58,945 nt of DNA. Origin: Novosphingobium naphthalenivorans NBRC 102051 (GTDB taxonomy: Bacteria > Pseudomonadota > Alphaproteobacteria > Sphingomonadales > Sphingomonadaceae). This document shows positions 17,226 to 26,208 of the stretch, in pieces. The DNA lies in assembly GCF_001590985.1 (NCBI RefSeq), contig NZ_BCTX01000028.1:1-58945 (forward strand), in the 5' to 3' direction. Below the pieces are notes generated by a model. It searched no databases. It worked only from the letters and a program-made list of their open reading frames with translations, and was not told the DNA's origin. Numbering within the stretch: the stretch's first letter is position 1; every line of letters starts with the position of its first letter. The position numbers and the translations under genes are program-made.

Positions 17226-19469
17226 TCACGCGGTCTGGCTGTTCAACGTCATCGGCAGCGAACGCACCCTCTTTCCGGTGGCGGCATAGATGGCGTTTGC
17301 GAGCGCGGGGATGACCGGTGGCAGGGCCGGTTCGCCGAGCCCGGTGGGCGGGAACGGCGATGGGACGAACTTGACGGCCACGTCCCGCGGCACGACATCG
17401 ATGCGCAGGAGCGGGAAGCTGTCGAAGTTCTCCTGGACCACGGCCCCTTCGACCTGATCCACTTTCTGCCCGATCATCGCCTGGGCCAGACCCTCGATGG
17501 CCGCCCCCTGCACCTGATGCAGCGCGTTGAGCGGATTGATCACGTGGCTGCCGATGTCGCCTGCCACCCAGATCTTCTCGACCTTGATCTCGCCGTCCGG
17601 GGAAACCGCCGCATCCACCACTTCGGCGAAGTAGCCCGCGTGGCTGAAGTAGAAGCCGAAGCCCCTTCCCCTGCCACCGTTGTTGTTGCCGTTGCCCCCA
17701 CCGTTACCGCTGCCGTTGCCGCCCGACGGACGCTTGCCGTCCCAGCTGGCGAACTTGCAGACTTCCTCGATCACCTTGCGGGCACGGCCGGTGTGGAACT
17801 GGTTCGCCCGGCCTACCTGGGGCAGCAGGCGGTCCTTGCCCAGAAGGCCCAGCACGAAGGTGGGCAGGTCGACCCCGGCCGCTTCCGCCGTCTCGTCGAG
17901 GAAGGACTGGAAGACGAAGCCCATGGCATTCGACGTCGGCGCGCGCAGCCAGCCGGTGGGCAGGTTGGTCGGCAGATAAGTCGCCCCGAAATGGACATGC
18001 GGGAGGATCTGCGCCGGAAACTCGGTCTCCTCCAGCGCCGCGGCGCGGACCGGCTTGCCATCGGCGCCGAAGCTCACGAAGTGGTCCCTGAGCGCGACGA
18101 GATTGCCCTCGCCGTCCAGCCCGGCGGTCAGTTCGTGCCATCCGCCCGGCCGATAATAGTCGTGCCGCACATCGTCGGCGCGCGTGTAGATCAGCTTGAC
18201 CGGCTTGCCCGGCACGGCGCGGGCGATCTGGGCGACCTGGACCATGTAGTCGCTCATCAGCCGCCGGCCGAAGCCGCCGCCGATCCGCGTCATGTGGATG
18301 GTCATCGCCTCCGGGGCGATGCCGAGCATCTCGGCAACTTGCGCCCGCCCGCCAGCCGGGGCCTGCGAGGGCGCCCAGAGCGTGAGCGCGCCGTCCTCGA
18401 ACAGGCCGGTGCAGTTCTGCGGCTCCAGCGTGCCATGCGCCAGGAATGGATAGTCGTAGCGCGCCGTGACTGTCCGCGCCGCGCCGGACAGGGCCGCTGC
18501 GGCATCGCCCTTGTTCAGGATGTCGGCCTGCGGGGCCTGCTTCAGCGCGGCCTCGGCCTGCCGGGCATAAGCGGCGGTCGAGAACTGCTTGAGCGTGCCG
18601 GTGTCCCAATCGACCTTGAGCTTGCCGCGAGCCTGCTGCGCGGTCCACCAGCTGTCCGCGACAATCGCCAGGGCGTCGAATTGCCCCTTGGGCACGAGGC
18701 CGGTGTTGAGCTGCACCACGGCGATCACGCCCTTGACCGCCTTGGCCGCCTTGTCGTCGAACGCGGCGATCGTGCCCTGGAACACCGGGCAGGCCTCGAT
18801 CGCGGCATAGACCATCCCGGGAAGCGCGGTATCGATGCCGAACAGCGGCGTGCCCCGGACAATCGCGGGCGTGTCGACGCCGCGCCGCGAGGTGCCGATG
18901 ATCCGGAAGGCATCGTCCGGCTTGAGCGCCACCGCGTCCAGCGCCGGGGGCTCGATCCTGGCGGCGGCCGCCGCCAGCGAGGCGTAAGTCGCAGAGCGCC
19001 CGGAGGCTGCGTGGCGAACCATGCCGCTGCCGGTCGTCAGCGATGCAGGCGCGACGCTCCATTGTTTGGCCGCGGCCATGACCAGCATCGACCGGGCCGC
19101 AGCGCCGGCCTGCCGCATCGGCAGCCAGTTCACCGGCGTGGAGCGGCTGCCGCCGGCGACCTGCGGGCCGTACTTCGTGGCATCGGCCAGCGTCTGCTCG
19201 ATGTGGACCTGTTCCCAGTCGACATCGAGTTCCTCGGCGATGAGCATGGGCAGCATGGTCTTCACGCCCTGCCCGATCTCCGGGTTCTTGGCGCCGATGA
19301 CCACGCTGTTGTCCGGATTGATGCGGATGAAGGCATTGAGCACGGTGTCTCCGCCGCCCGCTTCCGCCTCGTCCGACAGCGCCAGCCAGGCGCCGAAGCT
19401 CAGGACCGCGCCGCCCACCAGCGACACGGAAAGAAACGACCGGCGGCTGATCTCGAACGGCGCGTTCAT
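17226..19469 (-). CDS. Periplasmic molybdenum hydroxylase large subunit (IorB-like, xanthine dehydrogenase family)
   Basis: A 747-residue molybdopterin-binding subunit. A Tat signal ISRRSFLSVSLVGGAVLSFGAWL (about 7-29) shows export to the periplasm. Family marks are INPDNSVVIGAKNPEIGQGVKTMLPMLIAEEL, GGGFGRRL, and the catalytic-Glu block GLGEPALPPVIPALANAIYAATG (Glu near residue 713). A Gly/Asn-rich insertion lies at about residues 581-603, just before the FYFSHAGYFAEV segment. Relatives oxidise isoquinoline or aldehydes and pass electrons through the IorA-like subunit to a cytochrome c, encoded directly upstream. The start at 19469 overlaps the [2Fe-2S] gene as ATGA. Given the amine dehydrogenase operon nearby, aldehyde oxidation is the favoured guess. 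Confidence 0.88.
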   Translation of the reverse strand: MNAPFEISRRSFLSVSLVGGAVLSFGAWLALSDEAEAGGGDTVLNAFIRINPDNSVVIGAKNPEIGQGVKTMLPMLIAEELDVDWEQVHIEQTLADATKYGPQVAGGSRSTPVNWLPMRQAGAAARSMLVMAAAKQWSVAPASLTTGSGMVRHAASGRSATYASLAAAAARIEPPALDAVALKPDDAFRIIGTSRRGVDTPAIVRGTPLFGIDTALPGMVYAAIEACPVFQGTIAAFDDKAAKAVKGVIAVVQLNTGLVPKGQFDALAIVADSWWTAQQARGKLKVDWDTGTLKQFSTAAYARQAEAALKQAPQADILNKGDAAAALSGAARTVTARYDYPFLAHGTLEPQNCTGLFEDGALTLWAPSQAPAGGRAQVAEMLGIAPEAMTIHMTRIGGGFGRRLMSDYMVQVAQIARAVPGKPVKLIYTRADDVRHDYYRPGGWHELTAGLDGEGNLVALRDHFVSFGADGKPVRAAALEETEFPAQILPHVHFGATYLPTNLPTGWLRAPTSNAMGFVFQSFLDETAEAAGVDLPTFVLGLLGKDRLLPQVGRANQFHTGRARKVIEEVCKFASWDGKRPSGGNGSGNGGGNGNNNGGRGRGFGFYFSHAGYFAEVVDAAVSPDGEIKVEKIWVAGDIGSHVINPLNALHQVQGAAIEGLAQAMIGQKVDQVEGAVVQENFDSFPLLRIDVVPRDVAVKFVPSPFPPTGLGEPALPPVIPALANAIYAATGKRVRSLPMTLNSQTA

Positions 19470-19930
19470 GCCGCGGCTCCCTTGGCCCTGGCGGCCTGCT
19501 TGATCGCAGCACGGATGCGCAGATAAGTGGAGCAGCGGCAGATGTTCCCGCTCATCACGGCATCGATGTCCTCGTCCTGCGGGTTGGGCATCTGCTCCAC
19601 CAGCCAGGTGGCGGACATGATCTGCCCCGCCTGGCAATAGCCGCACTGCGGCACGTCAAGCTCTTCCCAGGCCGCAACGACATGCTGGCCCGCAGGCTGG
19701 GACGCGACATCCTCGATCGTGGTGATCGCCGCCTCGCCCACCGATCCCACCGGGGTCTGGCAGGACCGGACAGGCTGGCCGTCGAGCAGCACCGTGCACG
19801 CCCCGCAAAGCCCCGCACCGCAGCCGAACTTCGTGCCCGGCAACTGAAGATCCTCGCGCAGCACCCACAGCAGCGGCTTCTCCGCGTCCACCAAAACACT
19901 GTGCTTCGCGCGATTGACTGTCAGTTCCAT
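19466..19930 (-). CDS. [2Fe-2S] subunit of the molybdenum hydroxylase (IorA-like)
   Basis: A 154-residue protein with two [2Fe-2S] sites. The plant-ferredoxin site uses Cys37, Cys42, Cys45 and Cys57 in FGCGAGLCGACTVL...RSC. The all-helical site uses Cys96, Cys99, Cys131 and Cys133 in CGYC...CRC. Both are complete. This is the small electron-transfer subunit of IorAB-type molybdenum enzymes. It has no signal peptide, so it should be exported piggy-back with the Tat-bearing large subunit, as known for such pairs. It is coupled by 4 nt to the large-subunit gene. Confidence 0.93.
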   Translation of the reverse strand: MELTVNRAKHSVLVDAEKPLLWVLREDLQLPGTKFGCGAGLCGACTVLLDGQPVRSCQTPVGSVGEAAITTIEDVASQPAGQHVVAAWEELDVPQCGYCQAGQIMSATWLVEQMPNPQDEDIDAVMSGNICRCSTYLRIRAAIKQAARAKGAAA

Positions 19931-19997
19931 AAATTATCCTGACCTTCCAGATGCCGGCGTCGGCGGAACTCTCTGTACCGGGATTACCCCGGGCTGC

Positions 19998-20483
19998 TCA
20001 GGGAATCACACCTTTGGTGGCAAGCTCCGCCCTCTGCTTGGCAACCCCTGCGGCCGGCAGACGTCCGGCCCCGCGTACAGTCTTGACTTCGGCCGCCGTG
20101 AACACTGCCACTTTCTTCCTCGGCTTCTCCAGCGCTACAGCGAAGTTCAGCGTATCCGCAATATCCTGATCACTAAGTGACCCCATGGGCGGCATCATTC
20201 CGCTGATTTGGCGTCCATCGACGTTGATAGCGCCAAACATGCCATACAGCACCACTGTAATCAGATAGCCCCGTCCATCCTTGGACGCCGCAATCTGGCT
20301 GATACGTCCCTTGAGCCTCGGAAACTGGCCGGGCACACCCGCCCCATCCGGCTGATGGCAGGCCGAACAGCGGGAAGAAAAAACCTGCACTCCCGCGGCA
20401 TTGGCCAACGACGCATAGCTCGCAGACAACAATCCGGCAGCTATCAGCATGACACGGCCTGGCATGGACCTTCCCCGCGGCAT
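19998..20483 (-). CDS. Exported c-type cytochrome, likely electron acceptor of the Mo hydroxylase
   Basis: A 161-residue mono-haem cytochrome. The signal sequence (VMLIAAGLLSASYASLANA) is followed by CSACH (Cys39, Cys42, His43) and a methionine-rich distal segment ISGMMPPMGSLSD. The ATG at 20483 has AAGGAG six nt upstream, so I use it rather than the ATG at 20513. The gene lies 67 nt upstream of the [2Fe-2S] subunit gene, and IorAB-type enzymes often have such a partner cytochrome. It is divergent from the TetR gene, with a 128-bp shared promoter region. Confidence 0.88.
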   Translation of the reverse strand: MPRGRSMPGRVMLIAAGLLSASYASLANAAGVQVFSSRCSACHQPDGAGVPGQFPRLKGRISQIAASKDGRGYLITVVLYGMFGAINVDGRQISGMMPPMGSLSDQDIADTLNFAVALEKPRKKVAVFTAAEVKTVRGAGRLPAAGVAKQRAELATKGVIP

Positions 20484-20611
20484 TGCGGCTCCTTGAGAAC
20501 GAAAACTGGGCACAGCCCAAAACTTGGACAGTCATCAAGATTTCGTCAAGCGGCAATTGCCGAACCCGCCCGGATCAAGAGAGGGGTAGTCCAACAAGCG
20601 AATGAAGCGTA

Positions 20612-21283
20612 ATGGGTCCTATGGCCGATACCGAACTTGCGCCGACGCGCCCGGGAATTTATTCGCGCGGCACCGAAACAGTCGATGCCATTCTCAAGGC
20701 AGCACTCAATGTGCTGATCGAGGAAGGAGCGGAAGCCTTTACCGTCCGCCGGATCGCTACCGAGTGTGGTCTGCGCGTCGGAAACGTCAGCTATCATTTC
20801 CCCAAAAAGGAAATGCTCGTCCAGGTTCTGCTGGATGAGATCATGGAAAAGTACAACACCAAGCTGGAAGTCAACGTGCGCCAGCCGGACCTTTCCGACG
20901 AGGACCGCCTTCGGCTTGTTATCGTCATTTGCCTGGACGACATCTGCTCGAAGCGGACCACGCATCTGTTCACGGAATTGTGGGCGCTGGCCAACCACAA
21001 CGACTTTATCGCCGAACGGGTCCGCAGTTTCTACGCGAAGGTCCACGATGTGATCGGCGAATACGTGCAACGGATCAATCCCGCGCTCAGCGCCGACGAG
21101 GCACATACGCTTTCACTGTTCATCAGCGCTTCCATGGAAGGCACCACGCCCTTCCTCGGCTACCAGAAGCCATGGAACGACAAGATGGCGGCAATAACGG
21201 CGATTTCGGCAACCTTCTTCATCGATCTTGTCAAATCGATGAAGCCGGGTGACATTGCCGCCCTGACAAAACATGTGACCTGA
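20612..21283 (+). CDS. TetR family transcriptional regulator
   Basis: A 223-residue regulator with an N-terminal TetR helix-turn-helix: VDAILKAALNVLIEEG, then FTVRRIATECGLRVGNVSYHFPKKEML (about 45-70). The C-terminal ligand domain is not diagnostic. It is divergent from the cytochrome/Mo-hydroxylase operon and 69 bp upstream of an MFS gene, and the qhp amine dehydrogenase operon follows on the same strand. It is the nearest candidate regulator of these units, in place of the AraC-type QhpR known from Paracoccus. That role is inference. The ATG at 20621 is an alternative start. Confidence 0.87.
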   Translation: MGPMADTELAPTRPGIYSRGTETVDAILKAALNVLIEEGAEAFTVRRIATECGLRVGNVSYHFPKKEMLVQVLLDEIMEKYNTKLEVNVRQPDLSDEDRLRLVIVICLDDICSKRTTHLFTELWALANHNDFIAERVRSFYAKVHDVIGEYVQRINPALSADEAHTLSLFISASMEGTTPFLGYQKPWNDKMAAITAISATFFIDLVKSMKPGDIAALTKHVT

Positions 21284-21352
21284 ACGAATCGGAGGGGACG
21301 TCCTGCGGGCTCCGCGCTTTGAGCGCGGCTGTTCTGCTGTTGGGGGTGTTCC

Positions 21353-22546
21353 GTGATTCCATCGTCTGGCGAACGTCTGATCCTGCCCGCGGTCATTCTG
21401 GCTTGCGTCGGTTGTCTGCAGCCGGGAATCGATCCGGTCTTCCTCACCCTGCTGTCGTCCGTCCACAGGCTGACACCGGATTTCCACGGCTGGGTGGTAA
21501 GCGCAACGCAGTCGGGGATGGCGGCGGGATCCCTGCTGACCTGGCGCTGGGGAACGCGGATCCCCCAGGCAGGCTTTGCACTGGCAGCGGGAATCGCGAT
21601 AATCGCCGCCCTGGCAACTCCGCATACCGACCAGTTCGCCGCCTTGCTGACGGTCCGCGGCCTTTATGGAGGCGCGATGGGCATGCTTTACACCCAAGCC
21701 ATGAGCAACGCGGCGGCCAATCGTCCGCACGGAGCCTATGGCGCCGTATTCCTGTGCCAATTGATGCTGTCCACCGGTATCGCTATCGGCCTTCCGGCCA
21801 TATCCCAGGCCGCCGGCCCGGCCGCGGCACTAACTACATTGGCAGCGGCCCCGCTCGGGGCCCTGATCCTGGTGGCCTTTTCAGCACGATCCACAGCCCA
21901 GCGCGCCCATCGCCCGGAAACCGCCGAACCACAGGAAACCACAGAAACGTCCTTTCGTGCCTGGGCGACGGCTGGTGCAACCCTGCTTTTCATCTGCTCC
22001 ACGATGATGGTCTGGACCTTTTCCGGTGCGCTTGCCGTAGAGGCCGGAATTTCAGAAGCCGTGATCGGCCAAGCCGTCGCGCTCGGTTCGCTCGCGGGTG
22101 CGGCGACTGCCATTCTTGTCATGCGGGAGCGGTCTATCGTGCCCCCTCCGGTTACTGGACTCCTGGCGGGCCTTTCCCTGCTCGCGCCGATTGCCGCGAC
22201 TCGCAGCGGCGGCGCGATACCGTTCATCGCGGCCATCGTCCTGCTCAACATCGGATCGACCGCAATCATCGTCCGCAGTTCCGGCCTTGCCAGTGCCGCC
22301 AGCAAGGACAGCCTGTTCCGCCGTTTCGTGGCCTGCACACATGCCCTTGGCATGATCGCGGGGCCGCTCGCCGGCTCCTTGGCGACGGGAATCTTCGGGC
22401 GGACCGGCCTGCTGATCGCTGCGGTTCTGGCGATTACAGCGGCCTGCCTGCTGCTACTGCTGGCGGAAGTGAGATCGTTCAAGCTGCGTCCTTCGCTCAC
22501 ACGCCGGGATACGCTCGAAGCACTCGTTACCGACGCCGGCTGTTAG
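21353..22546 (+). CDS. MFS transporter
   Basis: A 397-residue protein with about 12 hydrophobic segments, a GTG start and GGGGGT about 5 nt upstream. The loop after helix 2 (SATQSGMAAGSLLTWRWGTRIPQ) is a weak match to the MFS motif A position. The family has no diagnostic substrate motif here. It lies between the TetR gene and the amine dehydrogenase operon and may carry an amine or its oxidation product. That is inferred from position only. Confidence 0.8.
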   Translation: MIPSSGERLILPAVILACVGCLQPGIDPVFLTLLSSVHRLTPDFHGWVVSATQSGMAAGSLLTWRWGTRIPQAGFALAAGIAIIAALATPHTDQFAALLTVRGLYGGAMGMLYTQAMSNAAANRPHGAYGAVFLCQLMLSTGIAIGLPAISQAAGPAAALTTLAAAPLGALILVAFSARSTAQRAHRPETAEPQETTETSFRAWATAGATLLFICSTMMVWTFSGALAVEAGISEAVIGQAVALGSLAGAATAILVMRERSIVPPPVTGLLAGLSLLAPIAATRSGGAIPFIAAIVLLNIGSTAIIVRSSGLASAASKDSLFRRFVACTHALGMIAGPLAGSLATGIFGRTGLLIAAVLAITAACLLLLLAEVRSFKLRPSLTRRDTLEALVTDAGC

Positions 22547-22897
22547 ATGAACGGCCTGTCCCCTGCGACACCCACGGGGACGCGCCAGTTGCGGCAGCCA
22601 GGCATCACCCGACTCCGGGCCTTCATCCCTGCCAGACGCCGCCCATAGCCGGGCCTCGGACGAGGACGAACGGGCAGAAGTGTCAACCAACGCCGCCTGT
22701 GCAACCAGCACGCCGCAGCCCCCCGTAAGCGCCAGCCGTTCGCCGGACGCACTGTTGCAGCGCCTGCCAAAGCGCCTTTTCGAAGCCATTTCGCATTCGC
22801 ACAAAATTGCCCCTTGACCGATTTTTGACAATCGTCCTATATTCGAATCGCTGGATCAAAAGTCCGCAGATTTCTGGTCTTTGGGGGCATTTCGAAC
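22547..22897. other. Leader region upstream of qhpA
   Basis: This 351-bp region has GC-rich open frames on both strands, but none shows a recognisable product, ribosome binding site or family motif. The last 85 bp are AT-richer and hold the proposed qhpA promoter and the CGTCCTA motif (22829-22843). Confidence 0.5.
22814..22843 (+). promoter_or_regulatory. Putative qhpA promoter with CGTCCTA motif
   Basis: TTGACC (22814-22819) and TATATT (22838-22843) are spaced 18 bp apart, an acceptable sigma-70 layout, 55 bp before the qhpA start. The -10 is embedded in CAATCGTCCTATATT (22829-22843). That 15-mer recurs with small changes upstream of the receptor/sulfotransferase pair at 34113 and 34215. 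A regulator site overlapping the -10 is possible. This comes from inspection only. Confidence 0.45.
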
Positions 22898-24745
22898 ATG
22901 ACCGCTGCACACGAGGATGTTGACGGCAAGGCATGCGGCAGCACAGCATTCGAGCTGCCCAGCCCCTCCGAGACGCCGCCGCTGCTCCGCAGCACCTGGC
23001 GCCGCGTGAGCGGACGCAGGGTTCTGCTGGCGCCCTTGCTGGCGACGACCGTTTTTTCAGCCTCGATCGTTGTCGCGCAAGTGAAGGCGGACAACGAAGC
23101 CGATCTCGATCCGGCAGACTGGGTCGAGAAGGAAGCCGGCATCCCGGTGACTGACCCGTTGACCCTCGAGAAGTGCGGCGCGTGCCATGCTCCCGACGAC
23201 AAGGGCAATCTCTCGCGCATTTCCTGGATCCGGGCGACGCCCGAAGGCTGGTCACAGGCGATCAAGCGCATGGTCAAGCTCAACGGCTTGTCGATCACGC
23301 CGCAGGAAGCGCGCTCCGTGGTCAAATACCTCGGCACCTGGCACGGGCTGGCACCGGAAGAGGCCAAGCCGGTCATGTACTTTGCCGAGCACCGCATCCA
23401 GGATGAGACGATCATCCCGAACGAAACCATTCACCAGGGCTGCGCGTCCTGCCACGCCTTTGCCCAGCCGATGTCCTCGCGCCGCAGCCACCGCGAATGG
23501 GGCCTGTTGCAGAACATGCACAAGGCACTCTACTCGCAGGCCGAAGTTCAGATGGACCGGCCGGCGGAAGCGCAACCCGCTGATGTAGAACCTCCGAAAA
23601 AGCCGGTGACCCGCGGCCAGGTTGCCCTGGCCTGGCTCAGCAAGGAAGCAGACCTCCACAGCAAGGCCTGGGCGGACTGGCGCCCGCGCATCCGGACACC
23701 GAAGCTTGCGGGCAAGTGGCTGCTCTCCGGCAAGTTACGCGGTCAGGGCCGCTTCGTGGGCGAGATGACGATTGCTTCGGCAGGCGACGACTTCACGACG
23801 ACCACGACCCTGCGTTCGCTCGACACCGGCAAGACGATGACGCGCTCCGGCAAGGGGCTGGTCTACGCGGGCTATTCCTGGCGCGGCACATCAGCCGGCA
23901 ACGGACAGCCTGCAAGGCCCGACGACATGTCCGGCACTCTGCGCGAAACGATGTGGTTCGCGCCGGACCAGTCCAGCGCCGAGGGCCGCTGGTACTGGGG
24001 CGACTATCACGAATTCGGGCTGGACGTGAAAATGATCCGGATCACTGGCGGCCCGGTGCTGGCGGCAGTCTCCCCCCTGGGCGTGAAGACCGGCACCAAG
24101 AGCACCGAGCTTCACATATATGGCGCCGCGCTGCCGCCGGACATGTCTGCAGCCGATCTGGACTTTGGCGGCGGCGTGACGGTGCGCAAGGTCGCCGTCC
24201 TGTCCCCGGGCGAAGCGGTGGCCACGATCGATGTTTCACCGCAGGCCATTGTCGGCCTCCACGACGTCGCGCTGAACGGCGTCGTCTTGCCCAAGGCTTT
24301 GCCCGTCTACGGCTCGATCGATTACATGAAGGTCTCGCCCGAGACCGCGCTGGCACACCTTGGCGGCATCAAATACGGCAAGGGTTATGAGCAGTTCGAG
24401 GCCATTGCCTGGTCGAAGGGACCGGATGGCAAGCCCGGTACGGACGACGATTTCCCGATCATGCCGGTCGATGCCGACTGGGCAATGAAGGAATTCCCGA
24501 CCGTCACCTACGATAACGACGTCAAGTTCGTCGGCCAGCTCGACAAGGCGGGTTTCTTTACGCCGAACGTCGAAGGGCCGAACCCGGAACGCCGGTTCAG
24601 CCGCAACAACTACGGCGAGGTCTGGATCGTCGCGACCGCCAGGACACTCAAGGACAAGGACGGCAAGCCGATGAGCGCGCAGGCCTACCTCGTCACGACC
24701 GTGCCTGCTTACAAGCGTTGGGACCAGCCGGAGGTTTCGCAATGA
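22898..24745 (+). CDS. qhpA: Quinohemoprotein amine dehydrogenase alpha subunit, di-haem cytochrome c
   Basis: A 615-residue subunit of the periplasmic enzyme that oxidises primary amines to aldehyde plus ammonia. Two c-type haem sites are seen: CGACH (Cys93, Cys96, His97) and CASCH (Cys182, Cys185, His186). They are followed by beta-rich domains with the family pattern LAGKWLLSGKLRGQGRF and DFPIMPVDADWAMKEFPT. The N-terminus is unusual: about 40 residues precede a basic stretch and a single hydrophobic segment (LLAPLLATTVFSASIVVAQ), so it is either a long signal peptide or a membrane anchor. GGGGGC lies about 10 nt before the ATG. Its stop overlaps the qhpD start by 4 nt. Confidence 0.95.
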   Translation: MTAAHEDVDGKACGSTAFELPSPSETPPLLRSTWRRVSGRRVLLAPLLATTVFSASIVVAQVKADNEADLDPADWVEKEAGIPVTDPLTLEKCGACHAPDDKGNLSRISWIRATPEGWSQAIKRMVKLNGLSITPQEARSVVKYLGTWHGLAPEEAKPVMYFAEHRIQDETIIPNETIHQGCASCHAFAQPMSSRRSHREWGLLQNMHKALYSQAEVQMDRPAEAQPADVEPPKKPVTRGQVALAWLSKEADLHSKAWADWRPRIRTPKLAGKWLLSGKLRGQGRFVGEMTIASAGDDFTTTTTLRSLDTGKTMTRSGKGLVYAGYSWRGTSAGNGQPARPDDMSGTLRETMWFAPDQSSAEGRWYWGDYHEFGLDVKMIRITGGPVLAAVSPLGVKTGTKSTELHIYGAALPPDMSAADLDFGGGVTVRKVAVLSPGEAVATIDVSPQAIVGLHDVALNGVVLPKALPVYGSIDYMKVSPETALAHLGGIKYGKGYEQFEAIAWSKGPDGKPGTDDDFPIMPVDADWAMKEFPTVTYDNDVKFVGQLDKAGFFTPNVEGPNPERRFSRNNYGEVWIVATARTLKDKDGKPMSAQAYLVTTVPAYKRWDQPEVSQ

Positions 24746-26208
24746 ACGATATGACCGTCATTCCCTCGGGCCGCTACCGTCTGGGAGAGTTGCACGAATT
24801 CAGCGCGGCCGATCAGCCGTTCATGTATCTGGTTACCGCAGGTGCCATCTTTTCCCTCGACGAAGGGGCTCATGCCGTCCTGCGCAGGCTGGAGACCGAA
24901 GAGCTGAGCCATGGCGAACTCGTCGAGGCGCTGCTGGAAAGCGGATATACCCGCCAGGATGCCGAGGAACTGATCCGCGAACTGCTGTTCGTGCAGGGAA
25001 TCGTTTCGGACAAGGCCCGCCTTTCGCCCGCCCCTGCGCCCAGCGCCCCTCCGGCCGATTTCCCGCTGCAGGCACTGGTGCTCAACATCACCAACCAGTG
25101 CAACCTGGCCTGCACCTACTGCTACGAATTCGGCGCGGACAAGATCGCCACGCCGCAGGGCAAGCCCAAGTTCATGTCGCTGGAAACGGCCAAGACTTCG
25201 GTCGATTTCCTGCTGCGCAAGTCCGCTGGCAGGCAGGCCGTCCACATCACCTTCTTCGGCGGCGAGACGCTGATGAACTTCCCCCTGCTGAGGGAAGTGG
25301 TGCTCTATGCCCGCGAACAGGCAAAGGCGCAGGATCGCGGCATCGGCTTCAGCCTGACGACCAATGCCACGCTCCTGACCGACGAGATCATCGCCTTCCT
25401 CTCGGACAACGAGATCGGCGTCACCGTCAGCATGGACGGCCCCCCCGATCTTCAGGACAAGCGCCGCGTCTACAAGTCCGGCAAGGGCAGCTACGCCGTC
25501 ATCGAACCGCGCCTGCGCAAGCTGATCGCCAACCACAAGACCCGCGCCATAACCGCGCGCGTGACGCTGACCGATGGCGTTACCGACGTGATCCGGATCT
25601 ACCGCCACCTCAAGGAAGACCTCGGCTTTCACGAGGTCGGCTTCGCGCCCGTCACCAATTCCGGCGAGCGGGACTACATGATCGACGACAACGGCATGGA
25701 CGAAGTTCTGCGCCAGTTCCATGAACTGGCCGACGAATGGCTCGAACATGCGCTGCGCGGCCAGATGCACGGTTTCTCGAACGTCAGCGAGACGATCGGC
25801 GAACTGATCCAGGGCGTGAACAAGTCCCACCCCTGCGGTGCCGGCCTGGGCCTGCTCGGGGTCAGCCCTTCGGGCGACCTGTCTCCCTGCCATCGCTTCA
25901 CCGACGCCGATACCCACACGCTGGGCCATATCTCGACCGATATCGACATGGAGAAACGCGAGGACTTCCTCTCGCGCGGCCATGTCGGCGCGAAGTACGA
26001 GTGCCAGAGTTGCTGGGCCCGCCCGCTGTGTGCCGGCGGTTGCCATCACGAGGCCTTCGTCCGCTATGGCGACACGGGCCACGCCAACCTCCATTATTGC
26101 GACTGGATCCGCGAATGGACCGACACCTGCCTGCGCATCTACGGCGCGGTCAGTGTGCTCAACCCTGAATTCCTGGAACGCTTTGCAGCACGAAAGGGCC
26201 TGTCATGA
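24742..26208 (+). CDS. qhpD: Radical SAM maturase of the amine dehydrogenase gamma subunit
   Basis: A 488-residue radical SAM/SPASM protein. The SAM-binding cluster uses Cys120, Cys124 and Cys127 in NQCNLACTYCYEF. FFGGET and NATLL are the usual SAM-contact motifs. The C-terminal auxiliary cluster cysteines are Cys365, Cys383, Cys421, Cys424, Cys430, Cys434 and Cys453. QhpD is known to build the three Cys-to-Asp/Glu thioether bridges inside QhpC while the leader is attached. I chose the ATG at 24742 because it overlaps the qhpA stop as ATGA; an upstream frame start at 24718 adds only eight residues. Confidence 0.95.
   Translation: MNDMTVIPSGRYRLGELHEFSAADQPFMYLVTAGAIFSLDEGAHAVLRRLETEELSHGELVEALLESGYTRQDAEELIRELLFVQGIVSDKARLSPAPAPSAPPADFPLQALVLNITNQCNLACTYCYEFGADKIATPQGKPKFMSLETAKTSVDFLLRKSAGRQAVHITFFGGETLMNFPLLREVVLYAREQAKAQDRGIGFSLTTNATLLTDEIIAFLSDNEIGVTVSMDGPPDLQDKRRVYKSGKGSYAVIEPRLRKLIANHKTRAITARVTLTDGVTDVIRIYRHLKEDLGFHEVGFAPVTNSGERDYMIDDNGMDEVLRQFHELADEWLEHALRGQMHGFSNVSETIGELIQGVNKSHPCGAGLGLLGVSPSGDLSPCHRFTDADTHTLGHISTDIDMEKREDFLSRGHVGAKYECQSCWARPLCAGGCHHEAFVRYGDTGHANLHYCDWIREWTDTCLRIYGAVSVLNPEFLERFAARKGLS

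Noticed and set aside
16947..19526. An 859-residue plus-strand reading frame opposite the Mo hydroxylase
   Set aside because: The minus-strand frame has full IorB motifs and a Tat signal. The antisense frame is compositional (His/Arg/Gly-rich).
22454..22831. A 125-residue minus-strand frame covering the qhpA upstream region
   Set aside because: It overlaps the MFS 3' end, shows no recognisable domain and no convincing ribosome binding site, and its start lies in the proposed promoter.
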